DNA of 64,000 nt. Origin: Pseudomonadota bacterium. Its GTDB lineage: Bacteria > Pseudomonadota > Gammaproteobacteria > Burkholderiales > Burkholderiaceae_B. The notes under the pieces are model-generated. The model did not search any database. It was not told the origin of the DNA and saw only the letters and a program-made list of their open reading frames with translations. The position numbers and the translations under genes were made by a program. Numbering within the stretch: position 1 is the first letter of the stretch; every line of letters begins with the position of its first letter. Location of the stretch: NCBI GenBank assembly GCA_023423975.1, contig JAFAEO010000044.1, forward strand, positions 1 to 64,000, written 5' to 3'. Shown here piece by piece: positions 33,903 through 42,820 of this stretch.

Positions 33903-35097
33903 ATCTGTTGATGTCGTGATCATCGGCGCCGGTGCTGCCGGCCTGATGTGTGCGGCGGTGGCCGGCCAGCGTGGGCAGCGGGTGGTTTTGCTGGATCACG
34001 CCAGCCGGCTGGCCGAAAAGATCCGCATCTCCGGCGGCGGTCGCTGTAATTTCACTAATATCGGTACCACCTGGCAGCAGTTTTTGTCGGCCAATCCGGC
34101 GTTCTGCCGATCGGCCCTGTCTGCCTATACTCCTGAGGACTTTCTGACGCTGGTGCGCAGCCATGGCATTGCCTGGCATGAAAAGCACAAGGGTCAGCTG
34201 TTTTGCGACGACAGCAGCGAGCAGATTATCGACATGCTGGTGGCCGAGTGCGACAAGGGTGGCGTCAAGCGGCGCATGCAGGCGAGCGTGAGCACGATTG
34301 GCCAGGAACACGGCCGTTTTACGGTGCAGACCGCTAGCGGCGCACTGAGCGCAGACAAGCTGGTGATCGCGACCGGCGGCATGGCCATTCCCCAACTGGG
34401 GGCGACCGATTTCGGCCTGAAGGCGGCGCGCCAGTTCGGCCTGAAAATTATTGAACCGCGTCCTGCATTGGTGCCACTGACCTTTGATCAGCAAGGCTGG
34501 AAGCCGTTTGCCGAACTCTCGGGTCTGGCTGTGCCGGCCCGGCTCGAAACCGGACAGGGCAAACGCCGGGGCCTGTTCGATGAGGACCTGCTGTTTACTC
34601 ATCGCGGCCTGTCGGGCCCGGGCATCCTGCAAATTTCCAGCTACTGGGAACCGGATACCCCTATCCACATTGATCTGCTGCCGGGCAGGCAACTGGCGCA
34701 GGAGCTGGTGCAACGCAAGAAGGGCAGCAAGCAAAGCCTGGCCAATGCCCTGAGCGAAGTGTGGCCGCGCCGACTGGCCGAGAACTGGCTGCAATACCGG
34801 GGCATGCTGCCGACACAGCGCCTGGCCGATATGGCCGACAAGCCGCTGATGCAGTTGGCAGACAGTGCGCAGCCGTGGGTTCTGACCCCGTCCGGAACTG
34901 TTGGCTACAAAAAAGCTGAAGTGATGCGCGGTGGTGTGGACACTCGCGAACTGAACCAGAAATCCATGCAGGCACGCAAAGTGCCGGGACTGTATTTTAT
35001 TGGCGAGGTGGTCGACGTGACCGGTTGGCTGGGTGGTTACAACTTTCAGTGGGCCTGGGCCTCTGCGATGGCCTGCGGGCGTGCCTTGTCGGCGTGA
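33895..35097 (+). CDS. FAD-dependent oxidoreductase of the HI0933/BaiN family
   Basis: A 400-residue flavoprotein. The FAD dinucleotide-binding loop is VVIIGAGAAGLMCA at the N-terminus. The family hallmark KIRISGGGRCNFTN follows near residue 42. The C-terminus has GLYFIGEVVDVTGWLGGYNF then QWAWASAMACGR, the closing FAD-binding block. Members are widespread and largely uncharacterised; a BaiN member acts in bile-acid dehydroxylation, but that should not be assumed here. The start codon lies inside the decarboxylase gene (8-base overlap, ATGAGTGA), so the two are coupled. It is the last gene of the plus-strand run that began at apbC. Confidence 0.92.
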   Translation: MSESVDVVIIGAGAAGLMCAAVAGQRGQRVVLLDHASRLAEKIRISGGGRCNFTNIGTTWQQFLSANPAFCRSALSAYTPEDFLTLVRSHGIAWHEKHKGQLFCDDSSEQIIDMLVAECDKGGVKRRMQASVSTIGQEHGRFTVQTASGALSADKLVIATGGMAIPQLGATDFGLKAARQFGLKIIEPRPALVPLTFDQQGWKPFAELSGLAVPARLETGQGKRRGLFDEDLLFTHRGLSGPGILQISSYWEPDTPIHIDLLPGRQLAQELVQRKKGSKQSLANALSEVWPRRLAENWLQYRGMLPTQRLADMADKPLMQLADSAQPWVLTPSGTVGYKKAEVMRGGVDTRELNQKSMQARKVPGLYFIGEVVDVTGWLGGYNFQWAWASAMACGRALSA

Positions 35098-35311
35098 AGT
35101 GATCCACAGGCACCTGGTTAAAGGCGGGGGGTGCAAGTATGTGTGGTGATGCGCCCGTACTGTCGTTCGGTTTTCAACAGGCAATGGTAGGCGGCGGGTT
35201 CAGATTAACGTGTGCACGCAAGGTGCCGGTCCGGCTGGCGGCCGCCTGTGGCGACCCCCCTATAAATTATAAGAATGTGAATGCCGGTCCGGTCACCCCT
35301 GGATGACGCTT

Positions 35312-35644
35312 TTAGAAGCCCAGGTCAATATTGGCGATTTTTCGGGCGTCGATGACGATTTCACGACCGCTGGGTGAATAGCCGGTCAGGCGAAAACCGC
35401 TATCGGTTTTACTGCCCATCAGGGACAATTCGAAGCTGTTTTCGTCGGTGCCGAAAGACTGGTCAACCGCAGTATATGCTTTGATTTTCAGGTTGGCGAC
35501 GATTTCATCGTTGCCATCGGCCTGGATGGTGCCTGAATACAGGTAATGGGCGTCGCCCCCCCGGACCTTGTTGTCTTCTACGACCGTCACTCCGGCGTGG
35601 GCTTTGGAATCTGCGATCACTGTTGCGTAGAAACCGTTATCCAT
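35312..35644 (-). CDS. GrlR-like small protein
   Basis: A 110-residue protein with the pattern of the GrlR family: start MDNGFYATVIADSK, then the diagnostic VRGGDAHYLYSGTI near residues 27-40, strands ending SFELSLMGSKT, and GFRLTGYSPSG. GrlR is a small lipocalin-like beta protein known as the repressor of GrlA in the E. coli LEE type III system, but related proteins occur in many bacteria without it. No type III genes are nearby, so the partner is unknown. The start has AAGGAGT eight bases upstream (read on the minus strand). It is single and is flanked by gene-poor DNA. Confidence 0.65.
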   Translation of the reverse strand: MDNGFYATVIADSKAHAGVTVVEDNKVRGGDAHYLYSGTIQADGNDEIVANLKIKAYTAVDQSFGTDENSFELSLMGSKTDSGFRLTGYSPSGREIVIDARKIANIDLGF

Positions 35645-35727
35645 AATAGTACTCCTTATGTAGTTGCCACTAGGGCGCTTGATGCTGACTGCAGTGGCGA
35701 GCTGTTCTGGAATAGACCCGCTCGCTA

Positions 35728-35913
35728 ATGAAGCTGCTAATGAAAACGTGTGTTCTGTATCTGATATTGTTGTGTTTTATGCTGACGTTCACCAGCGGAT
35801 GGCTAGTGTACCGCAACATGATGACACTCGTGTGTGAGGGTACTGCCGCACGAGTGACTGATTGCTTGTGGTCAAGTGTATTCTATCTCTTTTCCAAAGA
35901 ATTATTTAATTGA
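35728..35913 (+). CDS. Possible small hydrophobic protein, weakly supported
   Basis: A 61-residue frame (MKLLMKTCVLYLILLCFM at its start) with a hydrophobic, signal-like N-terminus and four cysteines. There is no ribosome site before either ATG (35728 or 35740) and no family recognised. The region is AT-rich and lies in the 758-base stretch between the GrlR-like gene and gcvT, most of which is otherwise the glycine riboswitch and its promoter. It is more likely chance than a gene. Confidence 0.2.
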   Translation: MKLLMKTCVLYLILLCFMLTFTSGWLVYRNMMTLVCEGTAARVTDCLWSSVFYLFSKELFN

Positions 35914-36113
35914 AACTATAAGATGTAACAGTTCGTATTGTCACGGTAACATTACCATAACGCCGGCTAACCTCTGTTAACTTGCATTTTTGTAAAATGG
36001 CTGTGCAGGGCATCCGGGGCAAGGATGCGATGACGGTAAAAAATCGGATATGGGGGTTGTCACAATGGATTTTTTTGCCGTTTGCCTGTATCCTTTCGCA
36101 TGCTTTCAAATTG

Positions 36114-36340
36114 TCGTGGGAGAGAGCAGCAGGCGGCTATCAGCCCGTCATGTTGCCACCGAAGGCGCAATTCGCCCGGAATCGCTCAGGTCCATGTACC
36201 GCACAATCACCGGCCCGGCCGGTAAGGCACTCTGGAGAGACCTTTTCATTAAGGCGCCGAAGGGGAAACGCGCTGTGCTGCGCCATCAGGCCAGCCCAAA
36301 GCGCGCTACAACTCTCAGGCAAAAGGACAGAGGGCGACAA
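36114..36340 (+). promoter_or_regulatory. Tandem glycine riboswitch (gcvT motif)
   Basis: Two aptamers lie back to back upstream of gcvT. Aptamer 1 (about 36114-36225) has GGGAGAGAGC, CACCGAAGGCGCAA and a degenerate closing ATCGCTCAGG. Aptamer 2 (about 36230-36340) has CTGGAGAGACC, GGCGCCGAAGGGGAAA and the canonical closing ACTCTCAGGCAAAAGGACAG. These are the conserved P1/P3 elements of the glycine riboswitch. The tandem arrangement gives a sharp response to glycine and usually turns on the cleavage system when glycine is plentiful. The second aptamer matches consensus better than the first. Confidence 0.93.
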
Positions 36341-36369
36341 GCGCCGGTTTCGTGGTGAAACCTGTGCGC
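36341..36369 (+). promoter_or_regulatory. Hairpin after the glycine riboswitch, probable expression platform
   Basis: Stems GCGC/GCGC (36341-36344 with 36366-36369) and GGTTTC/GAAACC (36346-36351 with 36357-36362) form a hairpin directly after aptamer 2 and 33 bases before the gcvT ATG. No T-run follows, so translational or antisense-stem control seems more likely than a simple terminator. The gcvT ribosome site AGGTG is at 36393-36397. Confidence 0.5.
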
Positions 36370-36402
36370 TGCGACCTTCAATCCTTTTCAACAGGTGCAA
36401 GC

Positions 36403-37548
36403 ATGTCTACACAGACAACTCCCCCGACCGCGGCAAGCGCTCCCTCTACTGAACTGAATCGCACGCCCCTGTTCGCGGCCCATCTGGCTGCCGGTGCCAA
36501 AATGGTCGATTTCGGCGGCTGGGAAATGCCTATTTCCTATGGCTCGCAGCTGGCCGAACACCATGCCGTGCGCCAGAAAGCGGGCATGTTCGACGTCTCC
36601 CATATGCTCAATGTCGATGTGACCGGCCTGCAGGCGCGGCGCTTCCTGAGCCTGCTGCTGGCCAACGATGTGGCCAAGCTGGCCATCGCCGGCAAGGCGC
36701 TCTACAGCTGCATGCTGAACCCCGAAGGCGGGGTGATCGACGACTTGATTGTTTACTTTTTCAATGATGACCGCTGGCGTGTGGTCGTGAACGCCGGTTG
36801 CGCACAGAAGGATATCGACTGGATGCAGCGTGTGGTTAGTGAACACCAGCTGGATGTCACCATCACCCCCCGGCGCGATCTGGCCATGATTGCCGTGCAG
36901 GGGCCGCAAGCCCGTGAACTGGTCTGGCAGATCCATCCCGAATGGCAGGCGGCCACTGAACCGCTCAAGGCGTTTTTCGCGGCCAGTGTCGGCAATGACA
37001 CGCTGGTCGCCCGCACGGGCTATACCGGCGAAGATGGCTTTGAAATCGTGCTGCCGGCCACACAGGCTGAAGCGCTATGGAACCGGCTGGTTGCGGCGGG
37101 CGTGGCGCCTTGTGGCCTGGGCGCGCGCGATACGCTGCGTCTGGAAGCCGGTATGAACCTGTACGGCCAGGATATGGACGAGCAGACCCAGCCGGCACAG
37201 GCAGCACTTACCTGGACAGTCAGCCTGACCGATACCCAGCGCGACTTCATCGGCCGCCAGGCCATTGAATCTGCACCGCGCAAGAACGTCTTTACCGGTC
37301 TTAAACTCAATGAGCGCGGCGTGATGCGAGCGCACATGCGGGTACGCACCGAGCAGGGCGAAGGCGAAGTCACCAGCGGCACCATGTCGCCCACGCTGGG
37401 CGTGTCCGTGGCATTTGCCCGTCTGCCCCAGGGCGTGGCTGCAGGCGATACCGTTGAAGTGGACATCCGCGGCAAGTGGGTGCCGGCCACGGTGACCGCG
37501 CTGCCTTTCGTGCGCAACGGCAAGGCCGTGGTTCCTGCACAGAAATAG
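36403..37548 (+). CDS. gcvT: Glycine cleavage system T protein (aminomethyltransferase)
   Basis: A 381-residue tetrahydrofolate-dependent enzyme that takes the aminomethyl group from lipoyl-H protein, releases ammonia and makes methylene-THF. Signatures are KMVDFGGWEMPISYGSQLAE near residue 32, GMFDVSHM near residue 60, and RTGYTGEDGFEIVLPA near residue 205. GARDTLRLEAGMNLYGQDMD follows, with the conserved Asp and Arg. The start is the ATG at 36403 (MSTQTTPP), with AGGTG five bases upstream. The first ~20 residues are a low-complexity leader. It is the first gene of gcvT-gcvH-gcvP and lies directly behind the glycine riboswitch. Confidence 0.96.
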   Translation: MSTQTTPPTAASAPSTELNRTPLFAAHLAAGAKMVDFGGWEMPISYGSQLAEHHAVRQKAGMFDVSHMLNVDVTGLQARRFLSLLLANDVAKLAIAGKALYSCMLNPEGGVIDDLIVYFFNDDRWRVVVNAGCAQKDIDWMQRVVSEHQLDVTITPRRDLAMIAVQGPQARELVWQIHPEWQAATEPLKAFFAASVGNDTLVARTGYTGEDGFEIVLPATQAEALWNRLVAAGVAPCGLGARDTLRLEAGMNLYGQDMDEQTQPAQAALTWTVSLTDTQRDFIGRQAIESAPRKNVFTGLKLNERGVMRAHMRVRTEQGEGEVTSGTMSPTLGVSVAFARLPQGVAAGDTVEVDIRGKWVPATVTALPFVRNGKAVVPAQK

Positions 37549-37621
37549 AAAACCGTCACATAAACCTTGATACTATATGACCGTGTGCAACGTGGTCATT
37601 TTCCTCTTCCAGGAGTCTTGA

Positions 37622-37993
37622 ATGAAATTACCTACCGATCGTAAATACACCCCTTCGCATGAGTGGGTCCTGGCCGAAGGCGACGTGTTCGTTGTCGGCA
37701 TCACTGATAACGCCCAGGAACAGCTTGGGGATCTGGTCTACGTGGGCGACGTCCAGGTGGGCGCGCAATTGAAGGCAGGCGACACCGCCGGCGTGGTCGA
37801 ATCGGTCAAGGCCGCTTCGGACATCTACGCACCGGTCGATGGCGAAATTGTCGCGTTCAACGATGTGCTGGAAGCGCAGCCTGACCTGGTCAACGCAGAC
37901 TCCTATACCAACTGGATATTCAAAATCAAGCCCGCCAATGCGGCCGACGCCGACAAGCTGATGGATGCGGCTGCCTACGAAGCCCAGGCCTGA
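37622..37993 (+). CDS. gcvH: Glycine cleavage system H protein
   Basis: A 123-residue lipoyl carrier that shuttles the aminomethyl intermediate between P, T and L proteins. It begins KLPTDRKYTPSHEWV, and the lipoylated lysine is in AGVVESVKAASDIYAPVDG near residue 63. Length is typical (E. coli 129). AGGAG precedes the ATG by eight bases. It is 73 bases after gcvT and 49 before gcvP. The L protein (lipoamide dehydrogenase) is not in the window and would be shared with other complexes. Confidence 0.97.
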   Translation: MKLPTDRKYTPSHEWVLAEGDVFVVGITDNAQEQLGDLVYVGDVQVGAQLKAGDTAGVVESVKAASDIYAPVDGEIVAFNDVLEAQPDLVNADSYTNWIFKIKPANAADADKLMDAAAYEAQA

Positions 37994-38042
37994 AACCCGC
38001 CGCCGTTGCCCGCATTCACGCTGAATGCCCGGCAGCAGCGGC

Positions 38043-40952
38043 ATGACTGATTACCACCGGATTACCCAGATTATGTTGCACACACACGAAGCGACGTCCC
38101 AGGAATTTGTCGGACGCCATATCGGGCCATCTGAAGCCGAGCAGGCAGAGATGTTGTCTGTCATTGGCGCCGAGAGCCTGGATGAATTGATAGACGAGAT
38201 TGTTCCTTCCCGTATTCGCAATGCCGCGCCCCTGGCGCTGGACGGGCCACGCAGCGAAGCCGATATGCTGGCTTCACTGCGCACCATTGCACAGAAAAAC
38301 GCGGTTTACCGCAATTACATTGGCCAAGGCTATTACGGCACGCTAGCGCCCAATGTGATTTTGCGCAATATTCTTGAAAACCCTGCCTGGTATACGGCCT
38401 ACACGCCTTATCAGCCCGAGATCTCCCAGGGACGGCTGGAAGCGCTGCTTAACTTCCAGACCATGGTGATCGATCTGACGGCCCTGGATATTGCCAATGC
38501 GTCCCTGCTGGACGAGGGCACGGCCGCGGCCGAAGCCATGACGCTGGCGCGCCGCTCTGCCAAGTCAAAAAGCGATGTTTTCTTTGTATCTGTCCATTGC
38601 CATCCGCAAACCATCGAGGTGGTTAAAACCCGTGCAGAAGGGCTGGACATCAAGGTCGTGGTGGCTGATGAAGCCGCAGGCCTGCCCGAGTGCTTTGGCG
38701 TGCTGCTGCAGTACCCGCATAGCCTGGGCGGCGTGAGCGACTATACGCAACTGGCTGCCGATGCGCATGCCGCAGGTGCTGTGGTGGCGGTTGCCACCGA
38801 CCTGCTGGCCCTGGCAATTCTGAAAGCGCCGGGCGAATGGGGCGCCGATATTGCGGTGGGCTCTGCGCAGCGCTTTGGCGTGCCGCTTGGGTTCGGCGGC
38901 CCGCATGCCGGTTTCATGGCCTGCCGCGATGCCTTCAAGCGCAGCATGCCGGGACGCCTGGTTGGGGTGTCCAAGGATGCGCAGGGCAAGCCGGCCTTGC
39001 GGCTGGCGCTGCAAACGCGTGAACAGCATATCCGCCGCGAGAAGGCGACGTCCAATATTTGTACCGCGCAGGTGCTGCTGGCCGTGATGGCCAGCATGTT
39101 TGCCGTTTATCACGGCGCCAAGGGCGTACGGCGCATTGCCCAGCGCACCTATGTGACCACGACCCTGCTGCGCACCCTGCTGCAGTCTGCCGGTTATGAA
39201 GTACAGAACGAAACCTGGTTTGATACGCTACTGGTGCAGACCGATCACGGCCAGGCGTTGCGTGCCGCGCTGGACGCCGCGCAGATCAATGTGCGCTGGG
39301 TATCCGATACCCAGTTCGCGCTGTCCATGGATGAAACGGTTACCCTGGCAGACCTGCAGGCGCTGGCCAATGTGCTCACCGAGGCTGCCGGTGCGCCTGC
39401 GGTTGATGTTGCTGCGCTCAATGCCGGCGAAGACACCTTCGTGCCAGTCGCCCTGGCGCGCCAGTCCGCCATTTTGTCGCACCCGATTTTTTCCAGCATT
39501 CATTCCGAAACCGACATGTTGCGCTACCTGCGCGGCCTGGCCGACAAGGACCTGGCGCTGGACCGCAGCATGATTCCATTGGGTTCATGCACCATGAAGC
39601 TGAACGCCACTGCCGAGATGATTCCCATCACCTGGCCGGAGTTCGCCAATATTCACCCGTTCGCACCGGCTGCGCAAACCACGGGCTATGCTGAACTGGT
39701 CAGTCGCCTTTCGGCCGCTTTGTGCGAGATCACCGGGTACGATTCGGTCAGCCTGCAGCCCAATTCCGGCGCGCAGGGCGAATATGCCGGCTTGCTGGCC
39801 ATTCGTGCCTATCACCAGGCCAATGGGCAGAGCCAGCGCGATGTGTGCCTGATTCCGTCCTCTGCTCATGGCACCAATCCGGCCTCGGCCAATCTGGCCG
39901 GCATGTCGGTGACCGTGGTTGCCTCTGACAGCAATGGCAACGTAGATGTAGAAGACCTGAAGCGCAAAATCGAGCAAACGGGCGATCGCCTGGCTGCGCT
40001 GATGATTACCTATCCCTCTACTCATGGCGTGTTTGAGGAAGCCGTTGTACAGATTTGCGATCTGGTTCATGCGGCTGGCGGTCAGGTGTATCTGGACGGC
40101 GCCAATATGAACGCGATGGTCGGGCTGGCCAAGCCGGGCAGCTTCGGTTCCGATGTGTCCCACTTGAATCTGCACAAGACCTTCTGCATTCCGCATGGCG
40201 GCGGCGGTCCGGGTGTGGGCCCGGTTGCCGTGCGTGCGCATCTGGCACCGTATCTGCCGGGTGTACTGAACGAACAGGGCAAGCCTGACGCAGCAGATGC
40301 GGCCGGGCGCCCTGGTCCGGTGTCATCGGCGCCTTTTGGTTCGGCCAGTATTCTGCCCATTTCCTACGCCTATATCGCATTGATGGGCGCTTCAGGTTTG
40401 CAGCGCGCCACCGAAGTTGCCTTGCTTAATGCCAACTATATTGCTACCCGCCTGGCGCCGCATTATCCGGTTTTGTACAGCGGTCGTAATGGTCGCGTGG
40501 CCCATGAGTGCATTCTGGACTTGCGCCCCATCAAGGACGCTTGCGGTATTACGGTAGACGACGTGGCCAAGCGCCTGGTGGACTATGGTTTTCACGCACC
40601 AACCATGAGCTTTCCGGTAGCCGGCACCTTGATGGTTGAACCGACAGAATCGGAAAGCCTGAAAGAGCTGGACCGTTTTGTGGACGCGATGATCTCCATT
40701 CGCCGCGAGATTGCCCAGGTTGAGGCCGGTGAGGTCGATGCCCAGGATAATGTGCTGACCAACGCGCCGCATACGGCGCAGATGCTGACTGCCGATGAGT
40801 GGAACCATGCTTATGCGCGCAGCCAGGCTGCCTATCCCGGCCATGTCTCGCCTGTGGGCAAGTACTGGCCGCCGGTGGCGCGGGTCGATAACGCCTTCGG
40901 CGATCGCAATCTGGTATGCTCCTGCCCGCCGCTGGAAGCCTATATGGACTAG
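38043..40952 (+). CDS. gcvP: Glycine dehydrogenase (decarboxylating), P protein
   Basis: A single-chain P protein of 969 residues that decarboxylates glycine with PLP and loads the aminomethyl group on GcvH. The N-terminal half opens FVGRHIGPSEAEQAEML. The PLP lysine lies in SHLNLHKTFCIPHGGGGPG near residue 709. LQPNSGAQGEYAGLLAIRAY and PSSAHGTNPASA are other family blocks. The C-terminus is RVDNAFGDRNLVCSCPPLEA. The start is uncertain among ATG 38043 and 38073; neither has a strong ribosome site, and both keep the domain intact. It is followed by a strong terminator at 41001-41054. Confidence 0.96.
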   Translation: MTDYHRITQIMLHTHEATSQEFVGRHIGPSEAEQAEMLSVIGAESLDELIDEIVPSRIRNAAPLALDGPRSEADMLASLRTIAQKNAVYRNYIGQGYYGTLAPNVILRNILENPAWYTAYTPYQPEISQGRLEALLNFQTMVIDLTALDIANASLLDEGTAAAEAMTLARRSAKSKSDVFFVSVHCHPQTIEVVKTRAEGLDIKVVVADEAAGLPECFGVLLQYPHSLGGVSDYTQLAADAHAAGAVVAVATDLLALAILKAPGEWGADIAVGSAQRFGVPLGFGGPHAGFMACRDAFKRSMPGRLVGVSKDAQGKPALRLALQTREQHIRREKATSNICTAQVLLAVMASMFAVYHGAKGVRRIAQRTYVTTTLLRTLLQSAGYEVQNETWFDTLLVQTDHGQALRAALDAAQINVRWVSDTQFALSMDETVTLADLQALANVLTEAAGAPAVDVAALNAGEDTFVPVALARQSAILSHPIFSSIHSETDMLRYLRGLADKDLALDRSMIPLGSCTMKLNATAEMIPITWPEFANIHPFAPAAQTTGYAELVSRLSAALCEITGYDSVSLQPNSGAQGEYAGLLAIRAYHQANGQSQRDVCLIPSSAHGTNPASANLAGMSVTVVASDSNGNVDVEDLKRKIEQTGDRLAALMITYPSTHGVFEEAVVQICDLVHAAGGQVYLDGANMNAMVGLAKPGSFGSDVSHLNLHKTFCIPHGGGGPGVGPVAVRAHLAPYLPGVLNEQGKPDAADAAGRPGPVSSAPFGSASILPISYAYIALMGASGLQRATEVALLNANYIATRLAPHYPVLYSGRNGRVAHECILDLRPIKDACGITVDDVAKRLVDYGFHAPTMSFPVAGTLMVEPTESESLKELDRFVDAMISIRREIAQVEAGEVDAQDNVLTNAPHTAQMLTADEWNHAYARSQAAYPGHVSPVGKYWPPVARVDNAFGDRNLVCSCPPLEAYMD

Positions 40953-41000
40953 CGGTCGGTTTGTCTAGTCAGTCACTGATCGTCAGTTCAGTCACTGCAT

Positions 41001-41054
41001 AAAAAACCGGGATGATCTGCATTGTTAATCCATGCAGGTTATCCCGGTTTTTTT
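41001..41054. terminator. Rho-independent terminator after gcvP
   Basis: An outer stem AAAAAACCGGGAT pairs with ATCCCGGTTTTTT, and an inner stem CTGCAT pairs with ATGCAG. A T-run on the plus strand and an A-run on the other side suggest it also stops the converging minus-strand operon that ends at 41190. Confidence 0.9.
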
Positions 41055-41189
41055 CGGCTGACGGATGTGGCCTACGTATAACGAGAGGTAATATCCGATG
41101 CCAGACAGGCCGCACGCTCACGCATGCGATGGGCGAGCGTGTATGACACCAGTGCAGATATATGCCCTAAGCATGTGGCCCGTACTGGG

Positions 41190-42086
41190 TTACTTCCAGA
41201 CCGGATTGCTCCAGGCGCGCTTGCCATCTGCGCCAATTAAAACGACGCGGTACCACGGGCTTTTTGCCAGCGGCGCCAGATCAATACTGGCACGGGTAAG
41301 CCCGGTCGCAAACTGATAGGCCATCAGATACCCAGCACCCACAACCAGAATGCCATTGACGGCAGAACAGCGCACATTCAGATGAGAAGCGGTGGTTTCA
41401 ATATCGTGAAATACCGGCCCCTGGGTGGAGTAGAAACTGCCGGCTTTCAGGGCTGCCACGATATCGACCTGGTCCCTGCTGTCGGCCTTGAGTTCTACCC
41501 ACGCCGCGCCAAAGTCTGGTGACTTGAAATGCGCATCGTCAACGGCAGTGGCCAGCATCGGGCGCCCGCGGTCCAGCAACCCGTCCAGCAGATAGGCACC
41601 ATCGCCCTTATCATGCATGAGCTGGCAACCATGATTGTAGATTTCCACGGCGTGGGCAGAATCAATCGTGAGCGCGTCGGCCAGCGACAGGCTGTACCAG
41701 GCCGGGTGAACCAGCGTGACGAAGGCGCCGGCATCGGCTGCACGCCGGGCAATGGTCGGGCCGTCTTCACCCTCGCGCGTGGGTTCAAAGTCGTAGGGCA
41801 GGCCAATGGCGGTAATATGCCACAGTGCACTGTTTTCCGTGCGCGGCACGTGCAGTTCAGCGGCGGCCAGTGGCGTAAACGTGTCCGAGGCAAATTGCCG
41901 CGCATCGGTCAGCGGGAACTGATATGAGGGCAGAAAGTGATCTGTGAGCGCCAGGAAATCGTAACCTGATTCCTTGTATCGCCTGACCACTTCCTCGGTC
42001 GGCAGCATGCCGTCGGAGTTGGTGGTATGAGCATGCAGATTGCCACGCAAAAATGTGCCTGGCCTGGAAAAGAGCGTATCAAGCAT
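41190..42086 (-). CDS. PHP-domain metal-dependent phosphoesterase (CehA/McbA type)
   Basis: A 298-residue metallohydrolase. The metal-binding motifs of the PHP fold are visible: LRGNLHAHTTNSDG (motif I, H-x-H near residues 18-20), FLALTDHF (motif II), VTLVHPAW (motif III) and AVEIYNHG. The C-terminal ~80 residues are a small beta domain (RCSAVNGILVVGAGYLMAY). CehA/McbA members cleave phosphodiesters or carbamates. The position at the end of an ABC importer operon, after a HAD phosphatase, favours a phosphodiester or sugar-phosphate substrate. Its ATG shares one base with the stop of the HAD gene (TAATG). Confidence 0.85.
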   Translation of the reverse strand: MLDTLFSRPGTFLRGNLHAHTTNSDGMLPTEEVVRRYKESGYDFLALTDHFLPSYQFPLTDARQFASDTFTPLAAAELHVPRTENSALWHITAIGLPYDFEPTREGEDGPTIARRAADAGAFVTLVHPAWYSLSLADALTIDSAHAVEIYNHGCQLMHDKGDGAYLLDGLLDRGRPMLATAVDDAHFKSPDFGAAWVELKADSRDQVDIVAALKAGSFYSTQGPVFHDIETTASHLNVRCSAVNGILVVGAGYLMAYQFATGLTRASIDLAPLAKSPWYRVVLIGADGKRAWSNPVWK

Positions 42087-42772
42087 TATGAAAATTCCTT
42101 TACGTTGTACTTTTCGATATGCGCGCTAACCGCCGCATAGTTGGGCATGACCCATGTTGCGCCAGCCTTGTGTAACTGGTCGGCAAGCGCAGGAAGCGCA
42201 TGGGCGCCGCCAGTAAATCCAATAACCGGCATGCCTGCGGCCACTGCCGCGCGCACGCCGCTGGGGCTGTCGTCGATCACCAGGCAACGCTGCGGTGGCG
42301 TGTGATGCTGGCCTGCTGCGTGCAGGAACAGATCCGGCGCGGGCTTGCCCTGGGCGACATCGTCAGCGCTGTAGGTGCGGCCGGCAAAATAGTGCGTGAG
42401 GTCCGTGGCTTCGAACGAAAACCGCAGCCGTTCGTGGGAACTGTTTGACGCCACGCAGTAAGGCAGCGTCAGACGTTCCAGCAAGGCAACCAAACCCGGC
42501 ACTGGCGTCAGTTCCTGACGAAATAGCTGTTCGGTCAGTTGCATTTTTCGCCGGGCAAATGCCGGTGGCAACACCAGTTGGTATTGCTCATGAATGCGCT
42601 TGAGCCCCGCCTCAAAGGTCAGGCCCACCAGCAGATCGGCCACCTGCGCCTCGCTCAGGCTCAGGCCGAATTCAGCCAGTGCTGCGGCAGAGGCCCTGGT
42701 CGAGAGCACCTCGCTATCGACGATGACGCCATCGCAGTCAAAAATAATGAGTTCCAAAGAAGTATTGATCAT
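42086..42772 (-). CDS. HAD-superfamily hydrolase (subfamily IA), probable sugar-phosphate phosphatase
   Basis: A 228-residue phosphatase. Motif I is IFDCDGVIVDSEVLS with the nucleophile Asp, motif II is YCVASNSSHERL, motif III Lys is in GKPAPDLFLHAA and motif IV is CLVIDDSPSGVRAAVAAGM. The helical cap between residues ~20 and 90 is the type acting on small phosphorylated metabolites such as sugar or glycerol phosphates (YqaB/GPP-like). The exact substrate is unknown. It lies 48 bases after the binding-protein gene and is coupled to the PHP gene, which suggests it dephosphorylates the imported compound or the PHP product. Confidence 0.88.
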   Translation of the reverse strand: MINTSLELIIFDCDGVIVDSEVLSTRASAAALAEFGLSLSEAQVADLLVGLTFEAGLKRIHEQYQLVLPPAFARRKMQLTEQLFRQELTPVPGLVALLERLTLPYCVASNSSHERLRFSFEATDLTHYFAGRTYSADDVAQGKPAPDLFLHAAGQHHTPPQRCLVIDDSPSGVRAAVAAGMPVIGFTGGAHALPALADQLHKAGATWVMPNYAAVSAHIEKYNVKEFS

Positions 42773-42820
42773 GAGATACTGGCAAAATGGGGCGGCGCCT
42801 GGCCACCCCGGTTGACATAA

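Noticed and set aside
32298..35184. Minus-strand frames of 541 and 453 residues opposite the decarboxylase and flavoprotein genes
   Set aside because: Same antisense composition; the plus-strand genes carry all conserved motifs.
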